Shown here: piece by piece, positions 12,382 to 24,028 of the stretch
Numbering within the stretch: the first letter of the stretch is position 1
Layout of the letters: each line of letters opens with the position of its first letter
Source of the DNA: Vanrija pseudolonga
Lineage: Eukaryota; Basidiomycota; Tremellomycetes; Trichosporonales; Trichosporonaceae
Assembly: GCF_020906515.1 (NCBI RefSeq)
Contig: NC_085849.1
Location: 2,480,001 to 2,544,000, forward strand
DNA: 64,000 nucleotides
Direction: 5' to 3'
Made by a program: the position numbers and the translations under genes
Notes under the pieces: generated by a model
Databases searched by the model: none
What the model saw: only the letters and a program-made list of their open reading frames with translations
What the model was told of the DNA's origin: nothing

Positions 12382-15300
12382 TTACTTCTTGGCGTTCAAC
12401 TTCATGAGGTTAAGAGCAGAACCGGCCTTGAACCACTCGATCTGGCCCTCGTTGAAGGTGTGGCTGTAGAGTTAGCAAAAGGATCTGTGACTTGCCCAGC
12501 CGACGTACCTCACGGTGAACTCGTAGGTCGAGCCATCGCTGCGCTTGCCCTTGATAAGGAGGTCCTTGCCGGGGGCAAACTTGTCAAGGCCAGTGATGGA
12601 GAGCTTGTCCGAGCCCTTGATGAGGTCGTAGTCCTTGGGGTCCTTGAACCAGAGGGGGAGCATACCCTGCTTCTTGAGGTTGGTCTCGTGGATACGGGCG
12701 AACGAGCGGACAATGACGGCGGCACCACCGAGGTAACGGGGCTCGAGAGCGGCGTGCTCACGAGACGAGCCCTCACCGTAGTTCTCTGGTTACGTAAGCG
12801 CCATCCCGTAGTCTTCTCTTCCTCCTCCTTCTCCTTCTCCTCCTTCTCCCATTCAACTCACCGTCACCGACAACGACCCAGGGGATACCGTGATCACGGT
12901 AATAAGCACCGACCTGCGGGACGCTATTCGCGAGTCAGCACAGACCTCACAGAGCGGCCATCGTTTACTAACCCTCCAAACTCGCCGGTGACCTGAACTG
13001 GTCAGTCTTCCATTCATTCGTTCGCCTGCCTTCGCGCAACTCACCTGGTTCAAGACGCTGTTGGCTTCGCCCGAATCGGCATTGATCGCGCTGGCTCGTC
13101 AGTCTCCTACACAAGCTAGTCACGAGCTTGAAGAGGCCGCTCAAGTTCAAGAAGCCGCTGAAGCTTAAAGAAACTCGAACGGCCGCTCCAGCTTACGTAA
13201 GCAGCTCACCCGATAAGACAATTCTGAGAGCTCCAGAAGTCAGCACATGCTTTGTAGAAGAGATAGATGGACGAAGAAGCATAGGATGGATGAAGAAGTG
13301 AAGGATGGACGGAGGTGAAGGTGGAAAGTGGCAAAAGTGCCACAGTGAGCGGAAGCAAAAAGTGCCACACTCGTGCCACCACACCATGGTAGCCTAATGG
13401 CTCCCTCGTCTCCTTCTCTTCTCAACCTCCTCTGCTCCAGTCTCCACGCTCGTGAGCTCACATGTTCTGGAGGTGTCCACGGTACTTGAGCCAAGGGCCA
13501 CCAGCCGAGATGTGGTCGGTGGTGCACTTGCCAAAGGCCTTGATGAGGACGGGGGCGTCGATAATGTCCTTGCCGTTCCAGGGCTTGAAGGGCTCAAGGA
13601 TCTGGAGACGGTCCGACTTGGGGTCAACGGCGACCTGAACGTTGGAGCCGTCCTCGGGAGGAGCCTGGAAGGTGTTCTCGCCAGCGTCGTAGCCCTTGGC
13701 GGGGAGCTCAAAGCCGGAAGGCTCGGCAAACTTGAAGGGCTTGCCGTCGGCACCGGTGAGGGTGTCGGTGAGGGGGTTGAAGGTGAGGTCACCGGCAAAG
13801 ACCATGGCGGTGACAAGGTCGGGCGAGGCAACAAAGGCGTGGGTGGCGGGGTTGGCGTCGTTACGGCCGGTGAAGTTACGGTTGTACGAGGTGATGATCG
13901 AGTTCTTCACGCCCTTGGGGACGTCCTGACGGTCCCACTGGCCAATGCAGGGGCCACAGGCGTTGGCAAGAACGACACCGCCGGCCTTCTCAAAGGTCTC
14001 GGTGAAGCCGTCACGGGTGATGGTGGCGCGAACCTGCTCCGAACCGGGGGTGATGGTGAAGAGCGACTTGGCCTTGAGGCCGTGGTTCTCAGCCTCGGTG
14101 GCAATGGCGGCCGAACGGGACATGTCCTCGTACGACGAGTTGGTGCACGAGCCGATAAGACCGACCTTGAGCTCAGCGGGCCAGTCGTTCTCCTTGACGG
14201 CCTGGGCGAACTTGGAGATGGGGGTGGCAAGGTCAGGGGTGAAGGGGCCGTTGATGTGGGGCTCAAGCTCGGAGAGGTTGATGTTGATGATCTGGTCGTA
14301 CTCAGCGCCCTTGTCGGGGGTGAGGTTGTGCTTGAAGGCGTTGGCGTACTGGGCAACGTCCGAGCGGTTGGTGGCCTGAAGGTAGCCGGCCATCTTGTCG
14401 TTGAAGGGGAAGAGCGAGGTGGTGGCACCAATCTCAGCACCCATGTTGCAGATGGTGGCCATGCCAGTGGCCGAGAGCGAGTCGACACCGGGGCCGGTGT
14501 ACTCGATGATGGCACCGGTACCACCCTTGACGGTGAGGATACCGGCGACCTTGAGGATGACATCCTTGGGGGTGGTCCAGCCCGAGAGCTTGCCGTCAAG
14601 GTGGACACCAATGACCTTGGGGGCCTTGAGCTCCCAGGGGAGACCGGCCATGACGTCGACGGCGTCGGCACCACCGACACCGCAGGCAACCATACCGAGA
14701 CCACCAGCGTTGGGGGTGTGCGAGTCGGTACCGATCATGAGGAGACCGGGGGTGGCGTAGTTCTCAAGGATGATCTGGTGGATGATACCAGATCCGGGCT
14801 TCCAGAAGCCAATGTCGTACTTGGCACAGGCAGTGGCAAGGAAGTCGTAGACCTCGCGGTTGATGTCAATGGCGCGGGCAAGGTCAGCCTTGGAGCCGAC
14901 CTGGGCCTGGATAAGGTGGTCACAGTGGACCGAGGTGGGGACGGCAGTCTTGGGGAGACCAGCCGACATGAACTGGAGGATGGCCATCTGGGCGGTGGCA
15001 TCCTGGCAAGCAACACGCTGAGCGGGGGCGTCAGCCAATAGAACCGTGTGTTTTTGGCTGCTCCGATACTCACGTCAGGGCGGAGCTTGAGGTACGAGAC
15101 ACCACGCTCAATCTCCTGGTTGTGGGCGTCGTCGAGGTGGCCGTAAACAATCTTCTCGGCAAGGGTGAGAGGCTTGTTGTTGAGGCTGAGGGCAAGGTGT
15201 CAGTCCGGAATCGGCGATGTGGCAATTGGCTGGGCTCGGAGAAGGGACACGTGGGTGATGTTTAGGCCAACCCCGTAGGTTCAAGCATCAATGATGCTAT

Positions 15301-15671
15301 GCACCAATCCGGGGGACAGTGGTTCGCCTGCCCAGCGCTCGCTGTGCAGACCCCATCCGAGGCCATCATGCACCGTGTTGTCGATGGATGACGGCCTTGG
15401 TTGTCCCGGCTACGATCTACCCGACCGGTCCGATGACCAGTTTTGCGTGTCTCCCGAAGGCAGCTTCGCGCCGCCTCCGAGCAAAGTGCCACTAAACTAC
15501 AACTCACCGGTCACGGACAATCTGGAGGTTGTCCTCGATGCGCTGGTAGTTGATAAACTTGCCGTTCTCGAGGCGGCTCATGGGGACCTTGGTCTCGCCG
15601 ATCGACGAGCGGACGGTCGCCATGGAGCGAGCGCCGCGAAGGAGGGACGCGGGGACGCGAGGCGAGATCAT
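12382..15671 (-). CDS. ACO1: Mitochondrial aconitate hydratase
   Basis: Nine exons: 15671-15508, 15185-15074, 15017-13462, 13230-13210, 13090-13045, 12992-12973, 12923-12862, 12785-12509 and 12463-12382, about 779 aa, the usual size. The enzyme interconverts citrate and isocitrate in the TCA cycle. The first 20 residues ([17 protein letters not shown]) look like a matrix presequence. The three [4Fe-4S] ligand cysteines lie in SCTNSS (about residue 382) and ACGPCIGQW (about 447 and 450). The C-terminal swivel domain carries [13 protein letters not shown] and the active-site arginine region FARIHETN. Exons 4 and 6 are only 21 and 20 nt, yet both restore the conserved sequence (ISQNCLIGAIN and VTGEFGG). 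Three introns are long (322, 231 and 119 bp). Confidence 0.95.
13091..13461 (-). other. Two long low-complexity introns of ACO1
   Basis: Introns 13231-13461 (231 bp) and 13091-13209 (119 bp) flank the 21-nt exon. The first contains GGATGGA/GAAG repeats and repeated AGTGCCACA-like words. The second contains repeated AGCGGC/TTCAAG-type words. Both keep CTGAC branch points next to their acceptors. Confidence 0.6.
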
Positions 15672-18531
15672 TTTAAAACAACTAGGTAGGGTTTTCCAAG
15701 TAGCAACAATAAGTTAGAAGCCGACCTCTTCAACGTCGGTGTACCAAAGCAAGCTTGGCCTTTATTGGGGTTTAGAAGAGAGATGGTTTGTTGGAGGAAA
15801 GAAAAAGGAAGCACCAACTGCGAGTTCAGTGGGTTCACATGTATAGTGCGCCGTGTGTGGGTGCGGGCGCTCGCAGGCAGCGCGGCGGGGGCTCATAGGC
15901 CAGAATGGCTGTCATGCCAGGCCAGTGGGCGTCGGGCAGTTTTCCCTGCGCCTGTAACTGCAAAGCATTCACTGTGGTTGGTCGACGCTGTCAATGACGT
16001 CCTTGCTCCGACCTGACCGAATATGTCCGCCACTTGAGGACTGACAATGCCGATTACACGTCATTGTTCGGTCACGGTTATAATCGGACCGACTGGCTTT
16101 TAGTGTTTGTTGCGGTGTAATCAGAGACTGAGAGAGTGCGCCCAACCCCGATGAAGACGCGACACAAAACTGGTCTTGTGCCTGTTCGGCTTGACGGCCG
16201 AATTTCGCCCTTAGGACTTAGAAGCACCTGGCATAGCTCTACAACCGCAACAACAACAACAAGTCTACAGGGACACACGACCACCCAACCCTTCTTGGCC
16301 ACCCAGAAACCGACAAGCCCGGAAGTGTCGCGTAGCAAGAGTATCCGGGCGGTCCAGTGGGTGGCCCCCGATGATGAACGCCAGCCGGGTAGTCGCGAAG
16401 ACGCCGCTTGCGCCCCCCTGGCTCTGCACTGAAGAAGATCATTGTGTGCCGATTTTAAATACGCCCCTCCCCCAAACTGTTTCAAGTGTTCCGATGGCTA
16501 TGTGCGCTTGGCCCTATTGTGGCATTTCGCGCTGCTCTCGCTCGACGGATCCATCGTCGTCGTCGTCGTCGCTGCGACAGAAGACAAGACCGTGGCGGCG
16601 GCGATGGGCACAGATCATCGCGCGGCCTCCTACTCGGTCGCACCAGCCTCTGCAACCCGTACTGACTGCTCATTGTTCATGTCACGCCTATGGCGTCGGG
16701 CGTCGTCTGACACAACCACGGCGTCGGTTCCTCCTCGCACCCCTCGTCACTACCAGCCACTGTGGGCATGAAACATGTCCGAGTCCTTTCGGCTTGACAT
16801 GACGAGGACCGGGGATCCCTGCCTGCTTGTGGCTATTGACCGAGGCAACGAAGGCTGCAGCTCATGCACGTCGACGGCGATACCGATCGCCTCTGCTGGC
16901 TGCGCTGGTACGACCCGGATCGAAGAGGTCAGGTCCTTTGGTCGCGAGGGGCAGTCTAGAACACCGCGTTCACGCCGTCGTCAGACTGCATAGAAGCTTA
17001 CGTCGTTCCGGAGTGTCGCTTCGCCGCTTGAGTGACACTGTGTACATGCAGTGCGAGCGCGAACATGCATCCAACAATGAGGCGACGTACACTCGCTGCG
17101 CACTGACATGCGCGCGAGGCAGCGTCACTGTCCCTCTGCTTACAGCACAGACATGCTCGTGCCAGTGGCCTGGTCGCGCCGACGCCCGCCCCTTCCAGAT
17201 CCCAAACACGAACACGCTTTTGTGTGTGTCATGATGCTCTGGCGCTCCAGCGCTCAGGCACCTGTGCGCAACCAAAAGAACATTTGGGCACACTGGCCAC
17301 ACACATACACACGCGCTGATCAATGTGCCACGGTCGCCACGGAAGCATGCGACACGGAGCAGATCTCACACCACCACACTCGTTCGTTGTGCTTCTACCG
17401 CACCAGCCAACCCCTGTGCACCGACTGGCCCTGTGGCGATCATCCCCTTCGCTCTTCTTGCTCGAACATCGTCGTCATGGTGCATGGTCTCCGTCGAGCA
17501 GTGTGACGAGAGTCGGGTCGGGTCGACATGGTGTGCCAGTTCGCCAGTTGCCAGTCGTGGCGAACGACCGACTCTTGCTGCCCTCCGCCATCTTCTAGAC
17601 CCAGACGACGGGTCGGACATTGTTCGACGATGACAGAGCCGCCCACGGCCCATCCGTCTGATGCAGTCAGCCCCACGAGATAAAAAGGTTTGGATCATGC
17701 ATCCTCCATCGCTCCATCTCGTCGGCTTGCCTCTGCCCTCTCGCTCTCGTCTGGTCTCGTCCCTCGCACAGTCCCCCCTCGACGCCGGCGCAGCTCTGAC
17801 CCACCATTGTTCCAGACTGCGTTCCTCTCCGTCTGCTTCGCCCAGCTTCGCACGTCCGCGTCCACCCACAGACCCACTCTCTGCCTCTGCCCCGGCTGGC
17901 ATCGCGACATTTTGCCTCTGCCCGCTTTGACCTTGACGCAGTGGCCCCCTCCTCGACTTCCCTGGCGCTTTTTTGCGCCGACATTAGCCTGTCAGGTGTC
18001 ACTCTGGTGCTCTGGAGCACACACACATACACAACTTGCACAGGCACGTCATACTCCTTTACTGCTCGCATCTCGCTCGTCGTCGTCGTCGCCGTCGTTA
18101 ACATCGTCCTCGTCCTCGCCAACCAAACCGTGTTGCTCATCGCCACACACACATCGACGCGCACCTCCCAACCACACCGCCGCTACATTCGCACCCAACA
18201 CACAATCGGATCTTCGCTATCGCTGCCCCCAACGAGACAGCTCGCTCGCGCAATACCAAATACCAACCACATCGCACCCGCCGCACCGGACTTTCTTGGC
18301 CTGCTAAAAAGGCGTTTGCTGCTCCAAACGCTCGTCATCCCGTCCTCTCCCCAGTCCTCCTCCTTCATCAAGGAACTCGCTGTCCTTTCGGGCATACACG
18401 AGCCCTCGAGACCAAGAAAGCACCCCCTTTACGGACAACCACCAGCGTTTCAGAACATTGTGAGAGCGATAGACCCCGACCATGTTCCTGACGCCCGTCT
18501 AGTCCAGCAAAGCACCCTTTCAGAGCAAGTC
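15672..18531. other. Gene-free promoter region
   Basis: 2.9 kb with no gene I can support, between divergent ACO1 and the bHLH gene. An AT-rich TATA-like GATAAAAAGG lies near 17681-17690. From there to 18531 the plus strand is pyrimidine-rich, consistent with a long 5' leader of the bHLH gene. Many ORFs here have skewed Arg/Pro/Ser composition and are probably spurious. Confidence 0.45.
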
Positions 18532-20194
18532 ATGAGCCTGTCGTCGATAGCGTCCCCACACTTCCCTCCCGCCAACCTAGAAGGACTAGACGAGTCGTCG
18601 GACAGAAGTAGCAGCGGTCACGGTGAGTGGAAGCGTCGTCTGTTCTAGGTGGGCCCCCCTAACACCTGTGGCAGATAGAGGCAGCACCACCACCCAGCAC
18701 CAACCCGACTACACACAGAAGTCTGTGGAGCACGACGGCACCCACTTCCAAACCGCAAGCACCTTCGCCCCTCTACCACCCCTAGGCATTACTCAAGACT
18801 TCACAGCAGTCAAGATGGAGCCCATCGACCCCAACAACCCAAGTAGTGAGCCCCATGCCCCGCCCACACACATTGCTCACCATAGACCACGACACCATGC
18901 CGCCCCAGATCGCACCACCATTCGGTGCCCCCGCGTTCGGAGCCACGGGCGCCCCATTCAACAACCCGTACATGGTCCCTGCCGCCAACCCGTTCGCCCA
19001 GTCGACGAGTCCGCCACAGACTGCGCCCCGCCTGTTCCACCCCAGCCAGTATCAGGGCAAGTACACAACCACAGACAGATCCGAGCTAACCCCCACAGCC
19101 ATGCCGATGACCAGCCTCGCCTTTAGCAACCCTCCGCTGCCGCCTACTCCCGACACTGCGGTTCACTCCTTCTCGCCTCCGTCGATGAACGCCTTTGGCA
19201 CCCATCTACCCCAGCTCGACTTCTCGCCCAACACGACCATGTCGCCGCAGCTCATCAGCCCCGTCAGCCAACTCAGTAGCCAGCTGTCGGATCTGTCGCC
19301 TAGCACCAACTCGCCGTGGCTATACTCGCCCGCCTACTTCACCTCCAGCACGCCCAGCCAGACAGCCGCCCTGCCCCAGACTACCCCGCCACCAGGCGCC
19401 GGCATGGGCTTTGTCAACGGCTTTCCCTACCCTGTCCCGGCGCGTCCGGCTTTACGCGTGCTCGGTCGGAAGAGCACGCGCGGGGTTGGAACCGATTCGC
19501 CACACTCGCCTCGCAGGCCCGACGACGACGACGACGAGGAGCTAGTTGACATTGACGAAGCCCAGCAGCGCAGTGGCGGCGGCAGCATCGGCGGCGGTAG
19601 CCTAGGCTTCACGCCCGTGGTTACGTGAGTAGTAGCAGTCCTTGACGATCGACCCGAAGAAGCTGACCCCCCTGCAGCGATCAGAACGAACGCATCGTCA
19701 TCCCGGCCCGCCGCGAAGAAGTCCGCAACGCGCGCATCGAGAGTGAGCAGGTGAGTTTCCGCGGTTCAATGCCGATGGGTCGAGGAAAAAGCCAGAGCGC
19801 GCTGTCGTCTTTCTTCACCTTCAACGGCTATACAGAAACGACGGCTGACCGAGGTCTGGCAGCGCCGGCGCAACGAGCTGCGCGAAGGGTTTGAGCGTCT
19901 GCGCGATGTGCTGCCGCCGTCCAACCAGCGCGTGTCCAAGGCGCTCCTACTTGACCGCGGTAAGTGGCACAAGGCTGAGCGCCACTCACACCCCGTCGCA
20001 AGGCGTCGCGCACATCCAGTCGCTCGACTCGGCGAATCGCTATCTCTCGGTCGAGCTCGAGACCGCCAGGAAGGAAGCGGAGGATCTCCGCCGGTGGGTC
20101 GTTCGCGTCGGACCGTAACTTACCCTTCAGCATGAACCACCAGCTGGCCCAGTCGCTGGCTGCGCGCACACGCACCGCGACCCCCGTGCAGTAG
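18532..20194 (+). CDS. bHLH transcription factor
   Basis: Seven exons: 18532-18622, 18675-18845, 18886-19624, 19678-19750, 19863-19959, 20003-20093 and 20131-20194, about 441 aa. The first 300 residues are Pro/Ser/Thr-rich and probably an activation region. An acidic run (DDDDDEE) precedes the bHLH. The basic region and helix 1 read ARIESEQ then RRRNELREGFERLRD; the loop is LPPSNQRVSK; helix 2 is ALLLDRGVAHIQ, followed by a short leucine-rich coiled coil. The acceptor at 19862 was chosen over 19835 because it has the CTGAC branch and restores the invariant Glu of the basic region. The target genes are unknown. Upstream is a long leader-like region. Confidence 0.82.
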
Positions 20195-20627
20195 ACACCC
20201 GGGCGTGCGTCGCCCGGCGCCCATCTTGAAGAAGAATCTGTGATATCCGCTCGGCACGGAGAGCTGTGCCATCAACCTCTTGGTCAGTAGAGCACCCGCC
20301 CGCCTCCGCCGCTGACTTGCCAGTCCTCTATCCTCTATCCTCGCACACCTACACTCTTTAGACCCCCAGGACGATATCCCAGCGATACACTGTCCTTGCT
20401 CCTCATTGTCCTGGTAATCTTGACGCCTGTCCGCGTGATCTTGTATTTATGATGCGTACACGTAGTAACGATTATGAAATGTTTGAGATGAAGCCCGAGG
20501 GAGCGAGCTGACGGCGCTGCGCTGCGCGCCTTGCACCAACCACCACACGGAACATTCAGGTGCATCATCATCAGAGATTTGTCCGTATAGTCAAGCAACT
20601 GACGCAGCGTCTCAAGGGGCCATGTTC
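20195..20627. other. Convergent 3' flanks
   Basis: 3' ends of the bHLH and first ML genes. The segment 20440-20482 resembles 22199-22241 (about 33 of 42 positions by eye), part of a duplicated block. Confidence 0.5.
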
Positions 20628-21645
<1,018 letters not shown>

Positions 21646-22894
21646 GGTTGTGGGGAGGGGGGCGGGGTGGGGGGTGGGGGGTGGGGGGAGAGACGAGCTG
21701 AGAGGGACAGCGGGGAGAAAGGTTTAAGTAAGTCGTTGGTCCGCGGGCGGGGGGGGGGTGGGTCGGGGCGTCACCGCTGCTCTTCGCCAAGGTATGCGGA
21801 TTGTGCCACGAACCGTCGTCATCGATACTTGTACAGTGCCTGCCCCGAAGTCACATGCCGCGACTGGCGCCGCTTTAGGTTTAATCTAGACGCTGCAAGC
21901 CCGCTGTAGAAGGCGGATCTCGCAGCTGCACGTTTGCCTTTGCGTGTCTAGTGGCTACTTGGTACTCACGCTACAGGGCGACTTGAGCACCCGCTCAATG
22001 TCAACGACGTAGCTGCCAACCTTAAACGCTCTGCGCTTGCCTCGTATGGCAACTGGCGCCCTTCGCGTCCACCTTGCCGCGGCATGCGGAAATCGGACAA
22101 CCCGTCGCCAGTGTCACCTGTCATTACTTCCGAAGCTTCTTTGCTCTCATCCGCGCACACCTACACCACCCGTTAGCCTGGCTCCGCGTAGTGGTGTGTT
22201 CATGACGCGCGCACGTGGTAGCGATTACGAAACGTTGACATGGCGCGGGCGCTGGCGCAGGACGTGGTAGCGGGCGGCTTGGGGTCGACGCAGCTGACCC
22301 GTGCTGCAGGCGGGTCAGTGTTGCTGTCGGCACGTGTCGGCGTCTCGGCGATCTCGGCGTCTCGTTGCAGTGTGGCCGGCCCAACCCTTGTAGCTTGTCG
22401 GCGAGGAGGCCCGCACGCGCGCGACTGAACAATGCTGAGAGGACGATGGCGAGGGGGTTCTTGGGCGGGAGGGGCGGCGTTCCGTGATGCGCTGGACATC
22501 AGCACGTCCGATGAGCTTGTCGTGCGCTTGGAGCAGACAGACGAGCCAGCTCCATGTAAGCTTCCATGTACATCGGCCAAGCTCACGCCCAGGGCATCAT
22601 GACCATCCTGCGCGACATCGAGGTGCGTCCAGCTCACGCTTGGCTGGAGACGGCGGTCCGTGTCGCGAGCATCTAGACCGACTCGTCGGCGGAGGCGCCA
22701 TCATCCTACGCGCTTGACCGACAGCCGCATCCCTGCGCCGGTTAGTTAGTCGACGCATCCTTGCTCCAGCCATGGCAGTAGCTTGTTCCCCGACGCCCGC
22801 GGCACAGGAAACATGAAGTGCATCGATTCGGTAATGGTCAAGCATCAATGAAGTGTGCGCGGGTGTGTGCAGTTGGGTCGCGTGCAGTGCTCTT
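21646..22894. other. Region between the ML genes with duplicated remnants
   Basis: 1.25 kb between two tandem ML genes. Segments at 22140-22245 resemble the 3' flank of copy 1 (20330-20490), as if a third copy had been lost. On the plus strand, 22484-22640 contains short spliceable-looking pieces (ISTSDELVVRLEQTDEP, then GIMTILRDIE), but I could not build a complete gene. A G run lies near 21752. Confidence 0.4.
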
Positions 22895-23740
22895 CTAAGC
22901 GGGGGTAGTGACCTGGGCGCGGCGTCAGCAATGCTCAACACCCACGCGACGCAACCCACAAAGTCCACAACGAGGTCGAGACACGCAAGATCGTCCTCGT
23001 CGACCGTGTATCCGCGGATGTTGACGACAAACTTGGCCTTGGGGATCTCCTCGGGGAGCTCGACCGTCTGGACGACGGTGTACTGGCCTGGCTGGACGGG
23101 GCACTGGACGGATGCGTTGGCGTTGCGGCTGCGGGGGTGGGGGGTGGGTGTCAGCTGGCTCTCCTCTTCGCCTGTTTGTCGGGGCCGGGGCAGTCGCCGC
23201 CGCCGCCGGGGCTATCGCCCCAGCGGCTCACACTCACGCCTCCTCGCACACGTCAAACCGCTTCTGGAGCAACTTGATCAACCCAAGCTTGACCGTCACG
23301 TCGGCATAAGCGCCCTCCTCGACCACCTCGTTGGCAGTGGCCTCGACCGTGACCGTGAGGTTCTTTCCCGGCTCGGGCGGGTCAGGGGACACGGAGATGG
23401 ACTCGATGGTGCTGCGGGGGCGGGTTAGTGGGTGGCGCGGGGCGGGGGGGCGGGTGGCGACTTACATCGCGTCCGAGGGGAGGCCTGGCGCGGGTGTCAG
23501 CAACGGAATGCATCTAGCAAGACGGCACCAGCGGCAGCTCGCGCCTGCGGCGCTCGCTGCGCTCGCTCGCTACTCACCGCAGTCGGACCACCTCCAGGAC
23601 GACAGCGTGCCGACCTCGCCCTCGCCGTCGACGACGGGCAGGCCGCGGGGTACAATCTTGCCCTGGAAGGGGTCGTCGAACACGAAGCGCGCGGACGCGA
23701 GCGAGAGGAGCGCGAGCAGCGGGGCGGCAGCGAGGCGCAT
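22895..23740 (-). CDS. Secreted ML-domain (NPC2-like) lipid-binding protein, copy 2
   Basis: Five exons: 23740-23578, 23484-23466, 23411-23238, 23128-22960 and 22912-22895, about 180 aa. Exons 2-5 have the same lengths (19, 174, 169 and 18 nt) and phases as in copy 1. The signal peptide MRLAAAPLLALLSLASA is nearly identical; the mature parts have diverged moderately (for example DVCEEA and SVQCPVQPGQY). ML-fold cysteines are in the same places. Intron lengths differ (93, 54, 109 and 47 bp), and the microsatellite of copy 1 is absent. Both copies lie on the minus strand, so this is a head-to-tail duplication. A lipid-transfer or sterol-binding role in the vacuole or outside the cell is inferred from the family. 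Confidence 0.87.
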
Positions 23741-24028
23741 GGTTGTGGTTGTGGTGGTGTGGGATGGAGAGAGAGAAGAAGTAAGGTTGCGTGTTGGGTC
23801 GTCGGGGTATGACGATTGCGTAGTGATACGAATCCACAGTCGCCGCCCAGCCAGTGGTCGGCCGTCCGGCCTGGTGGGGCCAGTGGCGGCGCATGCCTGT
23901 TACGGCAACTGGGCAACCTCCACCCAACCCACAGTGGCGGCGTTTGGCACGCAATGCTGCCGCTGCCACTACATCCTACGCGTACATTACTGCCCTGTAC
24001 ATTGTTCTACGACAGCTCTACTCCATCC

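Noticed and set aside
17941-18531. Upstream extension of the bHLH open frame
   Set aside because: The frame is open but has no ATG before 18532, and the sequence is pyrimidine-rich leader.
19060-19097. 38-bp intron-like segment inside the large bHLH exon
   Set aside because: It has good donor, branch and acceptor words but removing it breaks the reading frame, which is otherwise open and sensible on both sides.
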